A DNA stretch of 64,000 nucleotides from CAWCOU01 sp963797335 (GTDB lineage Bacteria; Pseudomonadota; Gammaproteobacteria; JAURND01), in contig CAWCOU010000006.1 of assembly GCA_963797335.1 (NCBI GenBank), positions 248,001 through 312,000 of the forward strand, given 5' to 3'. Numbering within the stretch: position 1 is the first letter of the stretch; each line of letters starts with the position of its first letter. Under the pieces are notes generated by a model. That model saw nothing but the letters and a program-made list of their open reading frames with translations. It was not told where the DNA came from and made no database searches. Below are positions 16,992-25,968 of this stretch, in pieces. A program made the translations under genes and the position numbers.

Positions 16992-17102
16992 GGTGGGCAA
17001 AGCACAGCGTGCCCACCAATCTGCCTCGAGGAAGAGGATATAGGTGCAGCGTGCCCACCGTTTCTTCAGTGCGAAAGGTGGGCACGCTGCGCTTTGCCCA
17101 CC
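16992..17102. repeat. GTGGGCAAAGC...GCTTTGCCCAC inverted repeat
   Basis: A left arm at 16992-17017 (GGTGGGCAAAGCACAGCGTG...) is mirrored at 17077-17102 (...CTGCGCTTTGCCCACC), with a third partial unit at 17043-17059. A single arm recurs at 17812-17838 before the second paralogous gene, which suggests the gene and its flanking DNA were duplicated together. Confidence 0.8.
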
Positions 17103-17201
17103 CTACCGATTTGTCATCTTGTTGTCATATTTTTATTTTAATATTAGCTTAGGAAATGTAATTTGAGGAATATGTATACTATATAAGTGGAGGAATTTTA
17201 A

Positions 17202-17714
17202 ATGACCACTGAATCTAAAAGATCTGCTAAACCACTCATGACTACTCCCACTTTAACTCTAGGCCCACTTCTAGATACTATTTTAAATATTTTAGACAAA
17301 AATTCATCTGAAAAAAAATTAAAGTGTTCTTCAGATTTAGAATACTACGCTAGGCTGCTGGAGAACCCCGATGGATATAAAGAATTTCTCAAGGGAACGC
17401 CCACAGTTGAACTTCCGGGGTACTTAAGGTGCATTGAAAGCATAGAGAAAGGTTTAGAGAAATACATGGACAGTAAGGATGTATTAAATCAAAGGTATAA
17501 AGAGATTGCTCTGTTTTGTAAAATTATCAAAGAAGAAATTGAAGGAAAATATTCAAGGATTAATTCAAATATCTTTTTAAATGTGTCTAGAGTAAAAAAA
17601 GCCAATCTGGGTAAACGAAAATTGGAAAACCGTTTGGCTAATGACGATAAACCTCTAGGGAAGCTACACGACGACGACTTGTACCCTATGATGTCCAATA
17701 ATCAATTATTTTAA
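17202..17714 (+). CDS. Small protein of unknown function, paralogue 1
   Basis: 170 residues, hydrophilic, with no signal peptide or membrane segment. It shares with the next gene the start MTT(E/D), the block PTL.LGPLLDTIL, SDLE(Y/F)Y..LL..P..Y..F and a C-terminal acidic block around DDDLYPMMS. The predicted structure is mainly helical. The ribosome binding site GTGGAGG is close upstream. I do not recognise the family. The pairing with a paralogue and the position next to ParA and tRNA-Phe suggest a lineage-specific accessory gene; a secreted effector is possible but unsupported. Confidence 0.65.
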   Translation: MTTESKRSAKPLMTTPTLTLGPLLDTILNILDKNSSEKKLKCSSDLEYYARLLENPDGYKEFLKGTPTVELPGYLRCIESIEKGLEKYMDSKDVLNQRYKEIALFCKIIKEEIEGKYSRINSNIFLNVSRVKKANLGKRKLENRLANDDKPLGKLHDDDLYPMMSNNQLF

Positions 17715-17811
17715 TATTTCCTTAACATTGCAGCTTTCCCATCATTGCTTGTATCTAGATTTTACGGCTAAAGTATTTACCGCTTTAAAAAATTACCCTT
17801 ACAATATCATG

Positions 17812-17838
17812 GGGTTGGCAAAGCGCAGTGTGCCCACC
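17812..17838. repeat. Single arm of the GTGGGCAAAGC repeat
   Basis: GGTTGGCAAAGCGCAGTG followed by TGCCCACC repeats one arm of the 16992-17102 palindrome in front of the second paralogue. Confidence 0.65.
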
Positions 17839-17958
17839 AAAGGAATCCTTTTTTAAACTGAATTTGTCATAATTTAGTCACAATTTTGCTCTAAAATACA
17901 TTACGTAGGAAAGTAAGCCTAAAGGATATTTAATATTAGTTTAATGAGAGAATTGTGA

Positions 17959-18438
17959 ATGACTACCGATCGTAAACCCATCCCCGTCGCGCCAACCCCA
18001 TCCTTAGGCACACTTTTAAAAACCATTTTAGCAAATTTTCAAAATGAGAAATTTCAGGAAAACTTGCAATTAATTTCAGATTTAGAGTTTTATACTAATC
18101 TTCTGAAGAAGCCGTCTTTCTATGACAAATTTGTAAGGGAGATCCCTAAAGAAAAGATTTCTGAATACTCCAAACTCATCTCTACCATAGATAAACAAGC
18201 CAACGCGCATATAATTAAAAGCGATGAGGAGCTAATCCATAGCAGTAAACGTATTGCTCAGCTCTGCGCACAAATTAAAGGAAAAATTGAATCAAGCACA
18301 AGCGTGATCAAGAAGCCGTCAAGTGGGTTTTTCGAGGCTAAAATTGGAAAAATCGGGTTCCCAAACAAATTTGCAGGGAATGCCCATGAAGACCTACATT
18401 CTTTTATGTCGCTAGATGAAAAACCTAAGGCTCGTTAA
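17959..18438 (+). CDS. Small protein of unknown function, paralogue 2
   Basis: 159 residues, paralogous to the gene at 17202: PTPSLGTLLKTIL, ISDLEFYTNLLKKP and the C-terminal HEDLHSFMS line up with the other copy, while the middle has diverged. It is charged and helical, with no signal peptide. Upstream DNA is also similar in pattern (a GTGGGCAAAGC repeat arm, then TTTGTCAT...AGTCA). Its last 4 bp overlap the convergent polysaccharide gene. Function unknown; the strong divergence between tandem copies suggests fast evolution. Confidence 0.65.
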   Translation: MTTDRKPIPVAPTPSLGTLLKTILANFQNEKFQENLQLISDLEFYTNLLKKPSFYDKFVREIPKEKISEYSKLISTIDKQANAHIIKSDEELIHSSKRIAQLCAQIKGKIESSTSVIKKPSSGFFEAKIGKIGFPNKFAGNAHEDLHSFMSLDEKPKAR

Positions 18439-19463
18439 TGTGCCTTTGGCAGATGCTCGCGATACCAAGTCATCGCCAAACCCAATCCCTCAAATACACG
18501 ATGCGTGGGGGCATAGCCTATAAGATTTCTAGCCGGGCTGATATCCGCTAACGAATGGCGGATATCACCGTGGCGGGGATCACCATATTGCGGTTGCACT
18601 TCTTGCCGGTCGAGCAGACGCGCAATTTCCGCATACAACTCATTCAATGAAATTTGTTCGCCCACGGCGATATTAAACACCTGGCCAAAAGCGGCGGTAT
18701 TCTCGGTGCAGGCTGCTAGTAGGTTGGCTTGTACCACATTGTCGACAAAACAAAAATCACGGGTTGTTAAACCGTCGCCGTTGATCACAGCGGGTGTTTG
18801 TGCCAATAAAAGGCTGACCCAGCGGGGGATAACGGCGGCATAAGCTCCATTCGGGTCTTGGCGCGGACCGAAGACATTAAAATAACGTAGGCCAATAGTC
18901 TGCATCGCATAGGTGTGGTGAAATACTTTTGCGTATAACTCATTGGTACGTTTGGTAACTGCATACGGTGACAATAATTCCCCTATGTGGTGCTCTTTCT
19001 TGGGTAATAGCGGGGAATCACCGTAGACAGAACTGGAAGAAGCATACACAAAACGACGCACTCCACTCTCTTGCGCCGCCCTCAGCATATGAATAAAACC
19101 ATCCACATTGACCGCATGAGTGGTCAGCGGGTCTTTAATCGAACGGGGCACGCTGCCTAGAGCAGCTTGGTGTAATACCACATCGACGCCTTGCACCGCG
19201 TCGAGACAGGTCTGGAAATCACGGATATCCCCCTCTATCAGACTCAGCAACGATTTTTTATCATCCCCTACTTCCGCCAATACTTGTTCGATATTTTTTT
19301 TATGCCCAGTGGCAAAATTATCCAAAACAAGGGTGCGTTGCCCTAATTGCAATAATTTAGACACTAAATGGCTACCAATAAAACCAGCGCCACCCGTCAC
19401 TAACCAAGTTTTTGGCTGTTTTTTCAACTGCTCACAGCAAGATAAATAAGTTAAAGCCGCCAT
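18435..19463 (-). CDS. wbpP: UDP-N-acetylglucosamine 4-epimerase, WbpP/TviC type
   Basis: 342 residues of the extended SDR family. The NAD site is TGGAGFIGSHL near residue 24, the catalytic Ser and YxxxK lie in YASSSSVYG and SPYAVTKRTNE, and the blocks DNFATGHKKN, HQAALGSVPRSIKDP, RYFNVFGPRQDPNGAYAAVIP and INGDGLTTRDF match WbpP of Pseudomonas and TviC of the Vi pathway very closely. The reaction is UDP-GlcNAc/UDP-GalNAc (or their uronic acids) interconversion. It is the last gene of the polysaccharide operon and overlaps the dehydrogenase gene by 13 bp; both act on the same sugar route. Confidence 0.9.
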   Translation of the reverse strand: MAALTYLSCCEQLKKQPKTWLVTGGAGFIGSHLVSKLLQLGQRTLVLDNFATGHKKNIEQVLAEVGDDKKSLLSLIEGDIRDFQTCLDAVQGVDVVLHQAALGSVPRSIKDPLTTHAVNVDGFIHMLRAAQESGVRRFVYASSSSVYGDSPLLPKKEHHIGELLSPYAVTKRTNELYAKVFHHTYAMQTIGLRYFNVFGPRQDPNGAYAAVIPRWVSLLLAQTPAVINGDGLTTRDFCFVDNVVQANLLAACTENTAAFGQVFNIAVGEQISLNELYAEIARLLDRQEVQPQYGDPRHGDIRHSLADISPARNLIGYAPTHRVFEGLGLAMTWYREHLPKAH

Positions 19464-20740
19464 ACGTGCATTCCCAAAGCAATGAGTGCATCGCGCGCTA
19501 ACACACTTTTCACGTCGATGACTAATTTAAACGAGTGTTGAAGACAAGCTGTCAATTCCGCTAATTCTTTTTGCAAATAAAATTGGTGTGGCACTGCCAA
19601 AATTAAAGCATCCATGGCTGTCAGCGCATCAAAATCGACCAGAGTGAGCCCGTATTCTTCATACACAGCTTTTTCATCGGCCACCGGGTCGTGCACCATA
19701 ACTTCTATACCATAATCTTGTAACTCTCGAATAATATCGATGACTTTATTATTTCGAATATCCGGGCAATTTTCTTTAAACGTTAGCCCCAGCACAGCGA
19801 TTCTGGAGGTTTTAATCGCCACTGCACCATGGATTAATTGCTTGACAGTTTGTTCCGCAATAAATTTGCCCATTTGGTCATTAATACGTCTACCCGCTAA
19901 AATCACTTCGGGATGCAATCCACACATCACCGCCTTATGAGTGAGGTAATAGGGATCAACACCAATACAATGGCCCCCGACTAAACCCGGAGTGAAGGGT
20001 AAAAAATTCCACTTCGTTCCAGCCGCTTGCAACACTTCATGCGTATCAATATTCAGCGCATTAAAAATGATTGCTAGTTCATTAATTAATGCAATATTCA
20101 AATCACGCTGAGTATTTTCAATGACTTTCGCGGCCTCCGCCACCCGAATGCTACTAGCTCGATAAACACCGGCAACCACTACTTCGCCGTATAATTCCGC
20201 GACTTTCTCCAAGACTTCGGGCGTTTGTCCTGAAACGACCTTTCGAATGCGGCTGAAACTATGCTCATGATCACCGGGGTTAATACGTTCAGGGGAATAA
20301 GCCAAGAAAAAATCTTTTCCCGAGGTTAATTTAGACATCTTTTCCAAAACAGGCGCACACACTTCTTCCGTCGCTCCCGGGTAGACCGTGGATTCGTAGA
20401 TAACGATAGCGCCCGGTTTTAAATACTGGCCAATTAACTGCGAGGCTTGTAATAATGGCGTGAAATCTGGCTGTTTTGCGGAATTGATAGGCGTGGGCAC
20501 GGCGACAATAAATAAATCGGCTTTTTGTAAATCGTCTCGATTAGCTGTTAATTGTAATTGCGGTTGACGTAACTCTTCGGCAGTCACTTCTCCGGTTTTA
20601 TCGAAGCCAGCCTGCAGTTCCTGGATACGCTGAGGATTGATATCGAAGGCAATCACCGGCCTTTTCTTCGCAAAAGCAGTAGCCACGGGCAAACCCACGT
20701 AGCCTAAACCAATAATGGCTAATTGAGAGGATGGTTTCAT
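19451..20740 (-). CDS. wbpO: UDP-N-acetylhexosamine 6-dehydrogenase, WbpO/TviB type
   Basis: 429 residues. The N-terminal Rossmann motif is IIGLGYVGLPVA, the central domain includes YESTVYPGATEE and AYSPERINPGD, and the catalytic Cys is in PGLVGGHCIGVDPYYLTHKA; a C-terminal UDP-binding domain follows (LGLTFKENCPDIRN). This is the four-electron oxidation of UDP-GalNAc or UDP-GlcNAc to the uronic acid. Together with the overlapping WbpP-like epimerase it predicts UDP-GalNAcA. WbpO or TviB fits better than UDP-glucose dehydrogenase by the motif set. It overlaps the preceding glycosyltransferase by 4 bp. Confidence 0.9.
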   Translation of the reverse strand: MKPSSQLAIIGLGYVGLPVATAFAKKRPVIAFDINPQRIQELQAGFDKTGEVTAEELRQPQLQLTANRDDLQKADLFIVAVPTPINSAKQPDFTPLLQASQLIGQYLKPGAIVIYESTVYPGATEEVCAPVLEKMSKLTSGKDFFLAYSPERINPGDHEHSFSRIRKVVSGQTPEVLEKVAELYGEVVVAGVYRASSIRVAEAAKVIENTQRDLNIALINELAIIFNALNIDTHEVLQAAGTKWNFLPFTPGLVGGHCIGVDPYYLTHKAVMCGLHPEVILAGRRINDQMGKFIAEQTVKQLIHGAVAIKTSRIAVLGLTFKENCPDIRNNKVIDIIRELQDYGIEVMVHDPVADEKAVYEEYGLTLVDFDALTAMDALILAVPHQFYLQKELAELTACLQHSFKLVIDVKSVLARDALIALGMHVWRL

Positions 20741-21870
20741 ATTAAACCCATTGCTTTGAGAATATCGGAATTAATTTTTTCAACTGAAAATTGTTCAACG
20801 GCCAATGCCCTACTCGCAGCGCCCATCTCGGGAATCAGGGCGCTATTTTCAATAAAATACGTCATGCTCTGAACCAATTCAGTGACGGCACGAACGGGAA
20901 CCATAAAACCATTGACCGTCGAGTTTACAACCTCACGACAACCAGGCGCATCGGTCATGATAACTGGTCGGGCAGTAGCCAACGCTTCTAACGCAGCACG
21001 AGATAAACCTTCGCGATAAGAGGGCAATACAAACACGGAGGCTGCTTGCAATGCTTCTCGAATATCTTTCACTTCGCCCAGATACTCCAACACGCCACCT
21101 TGCATTAATTCCTGCAGTTGCGCTTCACTCAAAGAAGCGGGGTTGTCGTGTAAACCGCCAGCCACTAAAAATCGTATCTGAGGGTATTTGCGCTTAATTT
21201 CGGTAGCCGCAGCCACAAATTCAAAAATACCTTTATCACGAATCAGTCGGCCCACAAACAAAAAGCTCACTACTTTAGGATAAGGGAGTGCGGAAAAGTG
21301 TTGCACATCCACCCCCGAGCCACCCGTCACCACGATTTGTGATGCTGTCACCAAGCTCAAGCCTAAGAATAGATTCGCATCGTCGTTATTATGGAAAAAA
21401 ACCTTGGTCGCTTTTTTCAAGGCAAACTTATACATTTTTTTCACTAAAAAAGCCAGTAACCGCCGTTTGTAACTGGTTTGCTCACCGTTAAAAACATAGC
21501 CAAGACCAGATACCATGGCATAGATTTGCGGCACCTTGGCCCACCGTGCCGCAATACAACCGTAAATAACCGGCTTGATGGTGTAAAAAAAGACGATTTT
21601 TGACTTTTTCCGTTGAAATAATTTTCTGAGTTGCTGAAGTAATCGCAAGTCCTTAAACGGATTTAATTGCGAGTTTTGCAAGGGAACCGCAACTAGAGGC
21701 ACGCCGGCTTCCCGCAATGTCGCTTCGCTTTCTGCAAAAGAAACGTCGCGAGGCGCCAATGCCTCAACCCTCATACCCAATTGTCGCCACTGTTGAATCA
21801 GTCGAAAGCGAAAATTGACCAATGAATAAGAATAACTGGCTAATATCATTAAATCAGCCATGATTTTCAT
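20737..21870 (-). CDS. Glycosyltransferase, GT4 family
   Basis: 377 residues with two Rossmann-like halves. The C-terminal half has the GT4 pattern VSFLFVGRLIRDKGIFEF and the nucleotide-sugar site SYREGLSRAALEALATARPVI with the E-x7-E motif. The N-terminal half includes FFYTIKPVIYGCIAA, seen in enzymes related to WbpT/PglA that move N-acetylgalactosamine-type sugars. It overlaps asnB by 17 bp and wbpO by 4 bp. A retaining transferase that adds a HexNAc or uronic acid residue to a lipid-linked unit is likely; exact donor and acceptor are unknown. Confidence 0.85.
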   Translation of the reverse strand: MKIMADLMILASYSYSLVNFRFRLIQQWRQLGMRVEALAPRDVSFAESEATLREAGVPLVAVPLQNSQLNPFKDLRLLQQLRKLFQRKKSKIVFFYTIKPVIYGCIAARWAKVPQIYAMVSGLGYVFNGEQTSYKRRLLAFLVKKMYKFALKKATKVFFHNNDDANLFLGLSLVTASQIVVTGGSGVDVQHFSALPYPKVVSFLFVGRLIRDKGIFEFVAAATEIKRKYPQIRFLVAGGLHDNPASLSEAQLQELMQGGVLEYLGEVKDIREALQAASVFVLPSYREGLSRAALEALATARPVIMTDAPGCREVVNSTVNGFMVPVRAVTELVQSMTYFIENSALIPEMGAASRALAVEQFSVEKINSDILKAMGLI

Positions 21871-23788
21871 ACCAGCTTTGTAACATCAAAATATGCCATA
21901 GAATTTTGGCGTAATTACCATGCCCGCTTAAGTGCGTTTGCCATAACTTACGCACAGCAGGGGGTGAAAAAATAGCTGTTTTTGCTAATGACGTTTCACC
22001 GAGCAACGATTCCGCCCAATCACGCAAGCCAGTGCGTAGCCAATCGGCCAACGGTAACCCAAAACCCATCTTGGGTCTTTCGATTAAATCCGAGGGTAAT
22101 TTTTGTTTTAACCATTGTAATAATAACCATTTGCCTTGCTGGTTTTGAATTTTTTGGCGCAAGGGCAATTGCCAAGCAAATTCGAACACCGACGGTGATA
22201 AAAAAGGTGCGCGTGTTTCTAAACTATTGGCCATGGCCGCACGGTCGACTTTAGTTAAGATATCGCCTGGTAAATAGGTTAAGGTATCCGCCAACATCAT
22301 CCATTGACTAAAATCGTAATCGGCCAAAGGTGGATAAGAATCCACATTGCCCATCCCTCCAGCGAGTGAGGCAAAACGCTCCGGTCGCAATAAGGCAGCC
22401 GTGTCTACGTAGGCACTGCAAATGGAATGATAGAACTGCGTCATCTCTGTGGTCGGCGCCATTAATAAATTGCTGAGGGTCTGCAATTTATCCGTAAAGT
22501 AGGGTAACCGATTTCGTCCAGAAAATGATAATAGTCTATAAAATGCTTGCCAAACTTGTGGCTTGCAACTGTTCAGCGTACGTCGTATTAATTTTCTCAC
22601 TGGCTGCGGCAGCAGATTCAATCGGGTTCTTAATTTTTCGGCGTGGATGTGACGATTGTAACCGCCAAATAATTCATCACCGCCATCACCGGTTAACACC
22701 ACGCGTAATTGACGACTCGCGAACTCACTGACTAGAAAAGTCGGAATTTGTGAGGAATCGGCAAAAGGTTCGTCGTATATGCCGGTAATTTTAGGGATTA
22801 CTGCGAACGCATCGTTTGCAGTTACCATGATCTCTGAATAATCCACATTTAAGTGAGCAGCCAATCGTTTTGCGTATTGGCTTTCATCGTGCGTACTTTC
22901 TGCCAAGCCAATGGTATAGGTTTTTAAATTAGGTTGCAGTTGACTCATTAACGTCACTATGGCACTGGAATCAATCCCCCCTGAAAAAAACGCACCGACA
23001 GGAACATCGGCTATCATGCGAGAAGCCACGCTTTCCTTTAATACCAGTTCCAATTGAGCGATTGCTTCTTGATCGGAAAGTAATAATGGCTTTTTTCTCG
23101 CGGTATTTGCTACGGCAGTTGCAGACCAGTAGGCTTCCACAGATTCTCGCTTTCCTGGCGTGATGCGCAACACATGCGCGGGAGGCAATTTATAAATATG
23201 TCGATAAATGGTTTTGGGTGCGGGGATATAGCCATAATCCAGGTAGGTAGGAATGCTGCTGTCATCTATTTCTTTTTTGCAATCCGGATGCAGTAATAAA
23301 GCCTTGAGTTCTGAGGCAAAAACAAAACTATCCCCACACCAGGCATAATAAAGCGGTTTTTCACCAAACCGATCACGCGCTAAATAAAGCACTTTTTCTT
23401 TTTTATCCCAAACAGCAAAAGCAAACATGCCATCGAGCATGTGCAAAGTTTGCAGGCAACCGAACTGTTCAAAACCCGCTAAAATAACTTCGGTATCGGT
23501 ACCTGTTGTAAATACATAGCCCTGCTCTGCTAACTGATTTTTTAAAGTCGGGAAATTATAAATTTCGCCGTTGTATGTGATGACGTAACGATCGGAGGCG
23601 CTGTGCATCGGCTGCGCGCCTGCATGACCTAAGCCCAGAATGGAAAGCCTAGTATGTCCTAAAATGAGTTTATCATCTTGCCAATAATGACTTTCATCCG
23701 GACCACGGTGTGAAAGTTTTTTTAACATTTGGTCAATAACTATGGCTTGATCAGAGCGATAATTATAGATCCCAGTAATACCACACAT
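21854..23788 (-). CDS. asnB: Asparagine synthase (glutamine-hydrolysing)-like amidotransferase
   Basis: 644 residues. The N-terminus MCGITGIYNYRS has the glutaminase nucleophile Cys2, with SHRGPDES following; the synthetase domain has the PP-loop FFSGGIDSSAIVTLMS near residue 260 and LTGDGGDELFGGYNRH. Within polysaccharide loci such enzymes (for example WbpS of Pseudomonas O6) turn a uronic acid into its amide. As WbpO/WbpP-like genes in this operon make a GalNAc uronic acid, amidation of that sugar is a reasonable inference, though a plain asparagine synthase cannot be excluded. Confidence 0.88.
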   Translation of the reverse strand: MCGITGIYNYRSDQAIVIDQMLKKLSHRGPDESHYWQDDKLILGHTRLSILGLGHAGAQPMHSASDRYVITYNGEIYNFPTLKNQLAEQGYVFTTGTDTEVILAGFEQFGCLQTLHMLDGMFAFAVWDKKEKVLYLARDRFGEKPLYYAWCGDSFVFASELKALLLHPDCKKEIDDSSIPTYLDYGYIPAPKTIYRHIYKLPPAHVLRITPGKRESVEAYWSATAVANTARKKPLLLSDQEAIAQLELVLKESVASRMIADVPVGAFFSGGIDSSAIVTLMSQLQPNLKTYTIGLAESTHDESQYAKRLAAHLNVDYSEIMVTANDAFAVIPKITGIYDEPFADSSQIPTFLVSEFASRQLRVVLTGDGGDELFGGYNRHIHAEKLRTRLNLLPQPVRKLIRRTLNSCKPQVWQAFYRLLSFSGRNRLPYFTDKLQTLSNLLMAPTTEMTQFYHSICSAYVDTAALLRPERFASLAGGMGNVDSYPPLADYDFSQWMMLADTLTYLPGDILTKVDRAAMANSLETRAPFLSPSVFEFAWQLPLRQKIQNQQGKWLLLQWLKQKLPSDLIERPKMGFGLPLADWLRTGLRDWAESLLGETSLAKTAIFSPPAVRKLWQTHLSGHGNYAKILWHILMLQSWYENHG

Positions 23789-23848
23789 GTAAATGTATTC
23801 TCTAATTTATTAAAAGAAACTCTTTTTCCAATTGATTCAATACTGTTC

Positions 23849-24925
23849 CTATACCTGTTGTTGCTTATCAAATGATTGAATTAAATTCACTAAAATAGGC
23901 GCTGTGACTTGCAAGCTATAGGTTTGCTCTGCCCGCAAACGGCCGTTTTTGCCCATCTCATTTCTCATTTGTGCACTTTGCAATAATTGACGCAGCGCAT
24001 TAGTCCACTCCTCTGTTGTGTTCGCTAATAAGCCATTATATCCCGGCGTGACGATTTGAGTGTTAATACCAATCGGCGATGCCACCACTGGTTTACCACA
24101 CGCCATGTATTGAATTAATTTATAACCGCACTTACCCCAACTAAAAGGGGTGTCTCGTACAGGCATGACGCCTATATCCATGCGTTGCACAGCCGCCACT
24201 TCGGATTCCTCACTCCACTCTTGCCACTCCACAGGCAGGTCTTCAAATCCAGCATCTTTTGCCCCGACTACTAGCAATTTAGCCGAAAACTCGGGTAGGA
24301 CTTGTTGGAATACGGGTACTAAGTCACGAAGTAACGCCACAGTAGAGGGCGTACCAATCCAGCCAATGCATAAATGGCTTGCTTCTATTTTATCCTGCAC
24401 AGGGTAGCGATCTAAATCAATCACGGTTGGCAAAATGACTATTTTCTTCGCGCCTGCTTTTTTGGCTCGTTCGGCAAGGTATTCATTCCCAACGATGACT
24501 AATGCCGCATGACGCATGATGCGATCGATCTTTTTTTTCAATGCCCAACGAATCACAGCATTCGAGTGGCAATCATAAGTATGAAAAGTGGCATCATCAA
24601 AATCAAGAACATACGGTATTTTAAAAAAATTTAATACCCTTTCGGCAAGCCCAGGCAGAAAGGGAAATAATTCTTTCTCGATTAAGATTAATTGATATTG
24701 CCAACCATTCAATAATTGCCACAATCGATTCAAATAGGATTTACAAATCCGCCAGAGGTGAAGCGTATGGGATTGATATAATGTTGTGAGGTATTGATCG
24801 TCCAGCAGTGGCGCTACATCAATATTAATACCCGCTTGTTCAAAATAAGGTAAATACTGCAAAAGTCGTAATCGAGAACTGGCCCCTAAACGACTATAGC
24901 GCGTACAAACTAAAATTTTCATCAT
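23849..24925 (-). CDS. Glycosyltransferase, GT4-like
   Basis: 358 residues. The N-terminal part MKILVCTRYSRLGASSRLR and the IPYVLDFDDATFH block, and the C-terminal part IGWIGTPSTVALLRDL, MPVRDTPFSWGKCGYKLIQYMACGKPVVAS match GT4-type transferases of O-antigen and capsule loci. The final GxK..QYMA..KPVV region is the donor-binding helix. It sits between rfbB and asnB, 11 bp after rfbB. Donor and linkage are not predictable; a dTDP-sugar donor is possible because it follows the dTDP-sugar genes. Confidence 0.83.
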   Translation of the reverse strand: MMKILVCTRYSRLGASSRLRLLQYLPYFEQAGINIDVAPLLDDQYLTTLYQSHTLHLWRICKSYLNRLWQLLNGWQYQLILIEKELFPFLPGLAERVLNFFKIPYVLDFDDATFHTYDCHSNAVIRWALKKKIDRIMRHAALVIVGNEYLAERAKKAGAKKIVILPTVIDLDRYPVQDKIEASHLCIGWIGTPSTVALLRDLVPVFQQVLPEFSAKLLVVGAKDAGFEDLPVEWQEWSEESEVAAVQRMDIGVMPVRDTPFSWGKCGYKLIQYMACGKPVVASPIGINTQIVTPGYNGLLANTTEEWTNALRQLLQSAQMRNEMGKNGRLRAEQTYSLQVTAPILVNLIQSFDKQQQV

Positions 24926-24936
24926 GACATACCGTT

Positions 24937-25968
24937 CTAAACTATCAAATGCCCATCATAAATTTTGCTATACCACAGTATGGTGTTCATAAGCCCCCGA
25001 TCTAAACCGGTTTGTGGCCACCATTGCAGGTCATTGTTAATTTTATCAATTTGCATGGCGTAACGAAAATCATGGCCTGGCCGATCGACCACAAAAGACA
25101 ATAAGCGTTGGTAGGAACTATTTTGAGGCATCATGGCATCGAGCATAGTGCAAATTTTCGTGGCAATGGTGATATTTTCATATTCACCCTCACCGCCGAT
25201 ATTGTAGGTCGCACCGGGTTTTGCTTTTCTTAACACCAAGTCCAAGGCGACACAATGATCTTCTACGTATAACCAATCGCGCTTATTTTTACCATTGCCG
25301 TAGATGGGAATAGATTTACCTTCTAAACAAGAACGAATGACCGTGGGGATAAATTTTTCAGGGTGTTGCCAAGGGCCGTAATTATTAGAACAATTGGTCA
25401 TGGTTATCGGCAGTCCATAGGTCGTAAAATAAGCCCTGACTAAATGATCGGAAGCAGCTTTACTGGCTGAGTATGGTGAATTGGGCGCATAAGGGGTAAC
25501 CTCCGTAAAAGGAGGATCGTCTGGCGTAAGGCTACCAAACACTTCATCCGTGGAAACATGGTGAAACCGACACGTATCGCCATTGAGCCCTCGTTTTTCT
25601 AACCAATACTCACGAGCTACTTCCAATAAAGTAAATGTACCGACGATATTGGTCTGAATAAATGCCGCAGGTCCTGTAATCGAACGATCGACGTGACTTT
25701 CTGCTGCAAAATGGACAACGGTATCGACATGGTATTCGCTAAAAATCTGCGTCATGGTCGCTTTATCGGTGATATCTGCCTGAATAAAGCGGTAGCGCTT
25801 ATCTTCCGCCAAAGACTGCATATTGGCTAGCGAGCCAGCGTAGGTGAGCAGGTCGACATTGATGATTTGCAATTGCGGGTCGTTTCTCAAGGCGTAATGG
25901 ATAAAATGGCTGCCGATAAAACCTGCCCCCCCCGTCACTAACATCACCTGCGGTTGATAAAGATTCAT
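24937..25968 (-). CDS. rfbB: dTDP-glucose 4,6-dehydratase
   Basis: 343 residues of the extended SDR family. Seen are the NAD site TGGAGFIGSHFIHY, AAESHVDRSITGP, the catalytic region HVSTDEVFGSL and YSASKAASDHLVRAY, and the block NCSNNYGPWQHPEKFIP. The reaction is dTDP-glucose to dTDP-4-keto-6-deoxyglucose, the second step of dTDP-rhamnose synthesis. It overlaps rfbD by 4 bp in the A-C-D-B order of the cluster. Confidence 0.96.
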   Translation of the reverse strand: MNLYQPQVMLVTGGAGFIGSHFIHYALRNDPQLQIINVDLLTYAGSLANMQSLAEDKRYRFIQADITDKATMTQIFSEYHVDTVVHFAAESHVDRSITGPAAFIQTNIVGTFTLLEVAREYWLEKRGLNGDTCRFHHVSTDEVFGSLTPDDPPFTEVTPYAPNSPYSASKAASDHLVRAYFTTYGLPITMTNCSNNYGPWQHPEKFIPTVIRSCLEGKSIPIYGNGKNKRDWLYVEDHCVALDLVLRKAKPGATYNIGGEGEYENITIATKICTMLDAMMPQNSSYQRLLSFVVDRPGHDFRYAMQIDKINNDLQWWPQTGLDRGLMNTILWYSKIYDGHLIV

